This document shows, piece by piece, positions 58,279-64,000 of a DNA stretch of 64,000 nucleotides. The position numbers were made by a program, and so were the translations under genes. The notes under the pieces are model-generated. The model did no database searches and had not been told where the DNA came from. It worked only from the letters and a program-made list of their open reading frames with translations. The stretch is taken from assembly GCF_019097595.1 (NCBI RefSeq), contig NC_080720.1, positions 26,005,852 through 26,069,851 on the forward strand, given 5' to 3'. This DNA is from Hemibagrus wyckioides (lineage: Eukaryota; Chordata; Actinopteri; Siluriformes; Bagridae). Position 1 is the stretch's first letter, and each line of letters opens with the position of its first letter.

Positions 58279-60888
58279 TGAAATAGCACAAAGCCCAGGC
58301 ATGCCTAGTGAAGTGTGTGCTGCTCCCTGCTGTAAATGTGATTCGGGAAGGCGAGACGGAAAAAAAAAAGCGTTACAGTGAACAAACCTGGCTTCTCTTT
58401 TTAACCACATCTCTCTCCCTCTCTCTCTCTCTCTCTCCCTCTTCCAACAGATAAACTTCCAGCAAAACTGTAGTGTGCGTTTAAAAAACAATTCAATTTA
58501 ATTTCATACCAAAATATACTGACAAGGATTATTTGACTCCATTCAGCTTCTAACAGGTTTATTAAAACAAATATCTAAAAATATGATCATGATCTGTCAG
58601 AAAATGACATTTATCACAATCTTGATATCATATCGTTAAATTGTCCAGGCCTATAGAAATCTGAAGCAAGAAAAGAAAAAAAAAAAAAGTCCTGTTCCCT
58701 GTCCACATCCTGATGTCCCTATCTACGTCTGTGTGCTTTTCTGTTACACAGAGCCTATTTAAACATCTTCATTTCAACAACAAAACTGAAGAGAATACTC
58801 TTGGGTCACAAGACAAACACAAAGCAGAGAGAGAGAGAAAGAGAGGCAGTGTGAGGAAGACGGTGGAGGACGGAGAGAAAGAAAAACAGAAAGGGACACG
58901 GAGACCAAAACGAGTCATCATTTCAAAAATATTAACCTTGAGGTCGCCGGAGACGTGAATGGGGTCACAGGACATATTTACTACTCTTTATTTCTAATGT
59001 CGATCTATGCCTTTTGAATATTTAGGGAATATTTAATAATAATTTGAATTGTCTGATTATCATTATTATTAAAATTTCATCAGCCTTCATTCAGGTTTGA
59101 GTTCCACTTAAATAACGACTGGCTTTTACACCGGACCACAGCAGTGTTGTGTCTAACACGCTGTCATGTTAATCAAAGCCTTTATAGTGGACACAGTGCT
59201 CAGTGCGGCTATTAAAAATGAAAAAAGATTTTTTTTTTTTTTTTTTGAGTGAGACATGCGATATTCATGATACCTTATGCAGTGTATGACTACACTGTAA
59301 CTTGGACATAGGTTTTGTGCAACTCTTAAAATGGGCTCACTGGCCAAAAGAATTAAAGCAGTCCTAGTCTCTTTATACTGCACATTTACAAACGTGAGTC
59401 AATATTTGGGCAGTATACTGGTAGAGACAGTGTCTCCTCCAATAGTATTGGAATGTCAAGGTTGGTTTTGTTTCCGCTATACATTGAAGACATTTCGGTT
59501 TTAGATCAAAAGATTAATAAGAAATTACATATTACATCCAGATGTGTTAAACAACTTTTTAAAGTGAACAAAAGTATAGGAACACTTAATATTTGGAGGG
59601 ATATTTCTTGCTTACAATAACTGCATCAAGATGGCCATCCACTAACATCACCAAACTGTTGTATTCTTCTGTTATGATGCTTTCCCAGGATTGTATCACA
59701 GCTTCTTCCAGTTGTTGTTTGTTTGGGGAGTTTCTCCTTTCCAGTCTCCTCTTTAGGAGGTAAAATGCTGTCCAGTTGGGTTAAGGTCTAGTGATTGACT
59801 TGGTCAGTCTAAAACCTTCACTTGATGAAGCCTGTGTGTTGGTGGTGTATTTTGTCTCACAACAGTGATCTAGTGGAACCTTTTGCTTCACATATTATGC
59901 TTATTTAACCACATCAACACTGCATAAAGCTATACTGTTCAGCCTAAAACATTCTGGCCAAGACTTACTGAAAGATTATTTCAGTTGTATGAAGAAAGCT
60001 TGCAGTTGGGTGATATTAATTTGCAATTGCAAGATAAATTTTTAGCTTTCATATACATTACACATTCTACATAGGTCCTAATACTGCTAATACAAACCCT
60101 AGGAAACGGAGAGAAATGAATTTAACCTAAAATGATGAAAAACCAACAAACATTGAGGCAAAAGTCTGGTGTCTATTAATTTTGATGCAAAGGTTCAGTC
60201 TATTGGCTCACAAAGGCAAGGTTCATGAGTTGATAGGTCAAAATTCACCTAGATATAGTCAGTGTGAACTGAAAGCGACTGCTACTAGAAGTAATTACGT
60301 ATCTTTTATACAGACATCTCTTGTATTGCCCTATCAAAGGATTACAAAGACTAAATGCTACACCTAAACCTCCTGCCCCTCTGCAAAAGACTCCAGTAAC
60401 TTTTAAAATGGACAGACCGAGTCAGAAAGATAGAGACTATAGAGAGTAAGACAAAGAGATACAGGAAGACAGACTGACACTGTACTTACATGCATGAGGG
60501 AGTAGTAGGCTTGCTTCCCAGTGTAGAAAAGATAGTGGAAAGGGCGGCCGTCTGCGCCCCACTGCACCGCTGCACAAAAACACACAATTTGACACAATTT
60601 ATAATTAAAGTGTTGTGTTAATTCTCAGTTATCACAAAAAAACAACAAACAAACAAAAGACTTATTTACATACCAGCCTGCTTCGGGAATATCAGATCTG
60701 GGTGCTGAAATACAAATATTAAAAAAATATGAAACTACATGTGTGTGTGTTGTTACTAACTCCAACACAGTAAGAGATTAGATAAGTGGATATGAAATAG
60801 CCTTAGATAGAGAGTTAAATCATACCTTCATTATAGGTCGAGCTCTCTTTTCAAACAGACCAGAGGGGAAGAGATATGCTATACACCT
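47998..60888 (-). CDS. mrps9: Mitochondrial ribosomal protein S9 (uS9m), 5' end not found
   Basis: Exons in transcript order: 60888-60826, 60704-60674, 60569-60490, 55940-55855, 53891-53816, 53688-53520, 53305-53197, 49152-48983, 48089-47998. Phases join, giving 876 nt and 291 residues plus stop, equal to about residues 112-396 of human MRPS9. Signature blocks in order are [55 protein letters not shown], then the uS9 fold with [20 protein letters not shown] and [20 protein letters not shown]. It ends [11 protein letters not shown]...KKFTWKKR. The lysine-rich tail reaches toward the P site in the small mitoribosomal subunit. The N-terminal exons with the transit peptide (about 110 residues) were not found between 60889 and 64000 and probably lie further right. 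Introns contain Tc1, SINE and possible regulatory elements. Confidence 0.94.
49432..50677 (-). mobile_element. Full-length Tc1-like transposon in an mrps9 intron
   Basis: Terminal inverted repeats begin CACTATATTGCCAAAAGTAT and end ATACTTTTGGCAATATAGTG, with TA at 49430-49431 and 50678-50679. It is 1246 bp long, the normal size for Tc1 elements with a single transposase. It is the only full-length copy of its family in this window. Confidence 0.93.
49514..50543 (-). pseudogene. Nearly intact Tc1-like transposase with one frameshift
   Basis: Starts [18 protein letters not shown] at 50543 with a paired-like helix-turn-helix ([20 protein letters not shown]) and a GRPRKL hinge. Catalytic residues of a DD34E triad are all present: Asp in WSDESRF, Asp in FQHDCAPVH, and Glu in NPIEHL with 34 residues between the last two. 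The frame shifts near 50045-50050, after SDGR, apparently by a small deletion. The C-terminal part then runs open to [10 protein letters not shown] Cys replaces the usual Trp in HLWDELE. Probably a recently active copy, now broken. Confidence 0.85.
51188..51390 (+). mobile_element. tRNA-derived SINE (mrps9 intron)
   Basis: A-box-like GGCTCATGGGTTAAGGCTC and B-box-like GGAGTTCGATTCACAG at tRNA spacing, then CTTGAGCAAGGCAATTAACC and CTGCTCCAGAGATGATGCAT, ending GTGCTCTAATGTATATATGA. The order is typical of SINEs frequent in catfish and other otophysans. Confidence 0.75.
52660..52885 (-). repeat. Possible MITE copy
   Basis: Includes CACTACTGTCAGAGCTGCTG and AGAGTGCATTAATAAAAGCG, matching the family seen at 26860-27010. 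Confidence 0.4.
53171..53196. repeat. (AC)n microsatellite at an mrps9 splice donor
   Basis: On the transcript strand the exon ending at 53197 is followed at once by a (GT)n run, which supplies the GT donor. Confidence 0.9.
54225..54840 (+). mobile_element. Diverged DNA-transposon repeat (mrps9 intron)
   Basis: Left end ACTATTCACTTTATTAGGAA, then ACACCTGCAGACC; interior GGAACCTGATGTGGTTTTC, TTTTGTTGTAGCTCATCCTC and CTCAAGGTTTGAGGTGTTGT. Same family as 33030-33340. The 183-aa open frame at 54433-54984 is accidental. Confidence 0.6.
56353..56423. repeat. (CA)n microsatellite
   Basis: About 70 bp of perfect CA. His-rich and Cys/Val-rich open frames over it are artefacts. Confidence 0.95.
56440..56720. 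promoter_or_regulatory. Candidate conserved non-coding element in mrps9 intron
   Basis: Non-repetitive, GC-richer sequence with homeodomain-like sites (CAATTATT near 56656, TAATCC near 56704) and TGTTTGTTTAATT, unlike the surrounding AT-rich intron. A small GT run interrupts it at 56562-56585. Conservation cannot be seen from one sequence. Confidence 0.3.
56796..56831. repeat. (GA)n microsatellite
   Basis: Perfect AG run of about 36 bp. Confidence 0.9.
58243..58275. repeat. (AC)n microsatellite
   Basis: Perfect AC run of about 33 bp. Confidence 0.9.
59410..60180 (-). mobile_element. Degraded Tc1-like element
   Basis: TGTCTCCTCCAATAGTATTGG at the left, then CAAAAGTATAGGAACACTTA, CTTCTTCCAGTTGTTG and TCTAGTGATTGACTTGGTCA follow the order of a common diverged fish Tc1-type repeat. 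No frame is left and the right border is approximate. Confidence 0.45.
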
Positions 60889-61002
60889 CTGCAAAGAGAA
60901 AAAATAAACAAATGGGAATTACTATAACATTATTAATTCAATTTCTCGCTGCTCTATTTGCACATTCCCAGTAGAAGGCACCAGGATATCACAGTGATAT
61001 CA

Positions 61003-61037
61003 TGCTCAAGTCAAGTCAAGTCAAAAGGCTTTTACTG

Positions 61038-61074
<37 letters not shown>

Positions 61075-61175
61075 ATGCAGTACACAGTGAAATGAAACAA
61101 TGTTCCTCCAGGACCCTGGTGCTGAATAAAACACCGAGCTACAAAAGGCAACACAGAGCTAAGGGCTTCAATTTT
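61003..61175 (+). repeat. Dispersed repeat with (AT)n (mrps9 5' flank or intron)
   Basis: CAAGTCAAGTCAAGTCAAAAGG and CTTTTACTG, an AT microsatellite at 61045-61071, then GATGCAGTACACAGTGAAATG and GTTCCTCCAGGACCCTGGTG. This order recurs widely in fish genomes. Confidence 0.55.
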
Positions 61176-63429
61176 CCTTTTAGGATAATTTGTTATTGTC
61201 ATCTTTAACATATTTAAGAATGATCATTCCACTATATGAGACATCTTCATTCTGGGAAGCTGGAACATTATAGTTGTGTACTCTTAATGTGTTGCAAATC
61301 AGCCACGATAACTGCACATAGCTGAATACTGTTATATACTGTGTGATCGTGATTATCAGCACCAGGGCAGTGTTAACATCATTACCCTTCAGAAAAACAA
61401 CAAACAAAAAAACGGCCATTTGTGAGAAAAAAAAAAAAAAGGAAAACAATGGAGGAAAAAAAGGTGAAAAGGAGCGAGATGAAGTGAGATGACAGCAGAT
61501 GCAGTGGGAAAGGACACGCAGTCATGCATCACACTGTCAAAATGGGAAAATTAGAGGGAGTGTGGTGAAGTGAGTGCAAGCAAAGAAACAAGAGCAAGAA
61601 GCAAGCGGGAAGACAGAGGGAGGATGAGAGAAGGGGACGGATGCAGGATGCAGTGACAGATGAAGGCAGCACCTGTTAATACCTTGAAATGCAATATGGT
61701 GCAACTCCCAGAGGGAGGTGTAGCCTCATCACGCTGTTCTGCAAAACACTGCTGCCTAAACTTCGTACAAGGTGGCCAAACTTTGTCTGATGTTGTGGTG
61801 ATGAAGAACAGACTTAACCGCAACTCCATGCCCACACTCAAACTTCCCCTTTTAGAACTTTGTCAGGGTTTTGCATTCATTCCATTTATTATACAGTATA
61901 TTCCTTAAGGGCTGTGGCCAAAAAAAATGACACAGGAAGCAATGATAACTGTTTTTGGCTGTTGGGGTTGGTTCCTGTTCCAAAGAGTGCAAGTGCTTCC
62001 AATAAATGCTGTCCGTTTGGGCAATCTAGGCTCTTAAAGGGAACGCCAAACTGGCAGTCAGCTAAATGTTCTATGGACATTGTCACAATGTGACACATTT
62101 TTAAGGAAACCTAGATGTGGACACAGATCGCTAATGGAGAAGTCAGAACCAACAGTGGCAAGATACAACTCTGCAACATGACATGACTTCACAGGAGCTT
62201 AAAAAGGAATCCAATCTTTTGTAAGTAACACCAGATAGTGGGATAAGGAATCATTACACGATAAAGTCAAACAGTACAAAGTGTGTTGATGGGACATACA
62301 TCATGACTATCACAGTATTTATGACTAGAATCTTTGACACGAGATTATCCACCTTGGACAGGGTGAGAATATGGCATAACTGTTGTATGCATATGTAGAA
62401 TAACTGTTTCTTTAAGGTATCCAACGTGTGAACATCTCCAGCAACAGAACCACAAGCAACACGAGCTCAGAAACTCTGAGCAGAAGAAAGTATCAGGATG
62501 AATCAGGGAGATCTGGAGGGCGAGTGAAGCCACAGCAGTAGAAGTGTGTCCGGATATCAAGTCTTGAACACACATATTAGTTTTGCGCTGCATAACTCCG
62601 CACTGTACTGTACTTCACTCAGCATTTGTAAGCGTTTACACGTCCAGAGGCTCCAGAAATTGTCATCTGTGATGTCTTCTGTGTAGACCCCAAGTCCTAA
62701 TCGCAATGCGACTTTTAACCAATTTAGTTTTAGTTTAAATGTAAATTACAGCTACATTCTGAGAGATAGTAATACTGAACTTGATGTAAAATGTGTGTTT
62801 TTAGTGTTGTAAATCATAATCACTGCCGTCACTTGCAAAAACTCAGTCCCATCCCTACATGCATGTGGAAACAAAATGATGTGTAGATGCAAGTTAAAAA
62901 AAAATAAAAGGGGGGTAAAATCTAAAACAAAATATAATAAAATGTTGCTGTGACTTCACAATCTTAGCACTGGCTCACTGCCACATCTGCTTTCACGGCA
63001 GAAGCGATCGCACATCTCAGTTATCGCTTAATGGATGTAAACGAGCTGGCGCGAGTGTGCCAATGAAATGAAAAGTTCAACAGTGCAGCTCTGCATGTTG
63101 GAACCCATAAGCGTCAGTGCTGCTTTTAGCGCAGTTGTCACCAGTCTTGGCATCACGTTCTGAAGTCTTCCACCCCACCTGACGGGATCGGAAACACGGA
63201 GCGAGACCGAAGACACCGTTCAAGACCGTATCTGTGCGTGACGGTGAAGGGAAGGCAGGTGAAGAGAAGGTGAATTACTTCCTGCTGGCACAGCTGTCCC
63301 ACACCTCTGCTGCGCTCGCAGGAACATCGTGTCGTCCAGAGCTGGCAACCTGTTCGGTGCCCCGCCTCGTTGCCCGGCAGTCCAAACCATTCCCCGCTCG
63401 TCTGGCAGAGGCTTGGTGGGTGTCACTGC

Positions 63430-63690
63430 CTCTTAGCCACGCTGGCACTGAGGACTCAATTCATTAACGATGGTGGAGGATTGGGGATAAATGCAAATTG
63501 GGCACATTTGGTGTGATGAATCAATTACGGTCCAGAGAAAGGACGAGAGAGAAGCATTAAAGTATCTTTGAACATCGCCGTCTTCCCGTGACCGCCAGAG
63601 AGGCTTTAAATTGGCGTCTTCCCAAAAGCAAAGCTTTGGGCATCATGGCAGGTTTGGACCCAGATCCCAAATGAAACCGTAGCCAAACTC
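63430..63690. promoter_or_regulatory. Candidate conserved non-coding element with POU octamer
   Basis: Complex, non-repetitive sequence holding a perfect octamer ATGCAAAT (63491-63498) and ATTA/TAAT-core sites (CAATTCATTAACG, GAATCAATTACGG). It is close to where a pou3f3 gene is expected from synteny. Confidence 0.3.
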
Positions 63691-64000
63691 GATGGCCAGT
63701 GTTTATGTAAAAGTCTGATTTTAGAAACTTTCTGAAGCAACAGTAACACAGACTAACAGAAATTCACCTCAGACACAGACAAATAATCCATTCTATGAAA
63801 TGATTAACAATTTTCTTGATAACCTTATTGTTCTGACATCTGGCTGTAACACAAACTATAGGTACTAGTTTTATTATTCTAGCTCTAATATGTTATTGTT
63901 CCTATAGGACAGCTCATACACAGGAACTTGTATGGCAGACATGCAACATAATCTAAACCCAATAATTGCTGTTGTTTAACAAAGAAAAACAATATAATTA

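Larger units (their letters stand above)
55941..60489. other. mrps9: Large mrps9 intron with repeats and possible conserved non-coding DNA
   Basis: 4.5-kb intron between the exons encoding ...YYSLMH and DMFGKV. It contains CA and GA microsatellites, GC-rich non-repetitive islands at 56440-56720 and 57930-58090, and a degraded Tc1-like repeat from about 59410. Confidence 0.8.
60889..64000. other. Upstream of the first visible mrps9 exon; no coding exon recognised
   Basis: Probably mrps9 intron. Besides the repeat at 61003-61175 and the candidate element at 63430-63690 nothing is assigned. No sequence resembling the mrps9 N-terminal region was found on the minus strand. Confidence 0.5.

Noticed and set aside
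63234..63467. 77-aa and 68-aa frames in a GC-rich stretch, considered as the first exon of mrps9
   Set aside because: No match to the expected mrps9 N-terminal residues and no phase-compatible donor toward the exon at 60888.

Overview
This is vertebrate nuclear DNA, almost certainly from a ray-finned (teleost) fish. Genes are split by GT-AG introns. Intergenic and intronic DNA is AT-rich, full of microsatellites, and carries many Tc1-like, hAT-like and tRNA-derived SINE copies of types common in fish. A catfish or other otophysan is a reasonable guess from the SINE and Tc1 types, but this is a weak inference.

Layout. (1) 116-2062 (+): the 3' ten exons of a gene whose protein aligns, from memory, with the C-terminal domain of mitoguardins (MIGA1/MIGA2) but is strongly diverged. 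(2) 2.5-12.7 kb: repeats, with AT/AG microsatellites, a deleted Tc1 element, a two-copy ~760-bp tandem repeat, Tc1 remnants, and a composite array of TTCTC/TTTTC pentamers. (3) 12700-18186 (+): fhl2, complete coding sequence in five exons (279 aa). (4) 20.0-38.4 kb (+): tgfbrap1 (the Vps3-like CORVET subunit), complete coding sequence in eleven exons (867 aa). Its probable promoter near 20.04 kb holds a perfect CLEAR-type motif. (5) 42327-43439 (-): gpr45, a single-exon orphan GPCR (370 aa). (6) 47998-60888 (-): mrps9, nine 3' exons; the N-terminal exons are not found in the window. (7) 56-64 kb: mrps9 introns and flank, with stretches that look like conserved non-coding DNA.

The order FHL2-TGFBRAP1-GPR45-MRPS9 matches human 2q12, where POU3F3 lies beyond MRPS9, so a pou3f3 gene is expected just past the right edge. 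Human C2orf49 (ashwin), which sits between FHL2 and TGFBRAP1, was not found. The genes do unrelated jobs (muscle LIM adaptor, endosomal tethering, GPCR signalling, mitochondrial translation). They are probably held together by ancient linkage and by regulatory DNA for pou3f3, not by a shared pathway.

No new multi-gene system was recognised. The points most worth a second look are the divergent mitoguardin-like gene, the CLEAR motif and start-stop uORF at tgfbrap1, the pseudo-exon-like minisatellite at 10.6-11.6 kb, Tc1 copies sharing an internal deletion, a Tc1 copy starting 12 nt past a splice donor, and possible pou3f3 regulatory elements.
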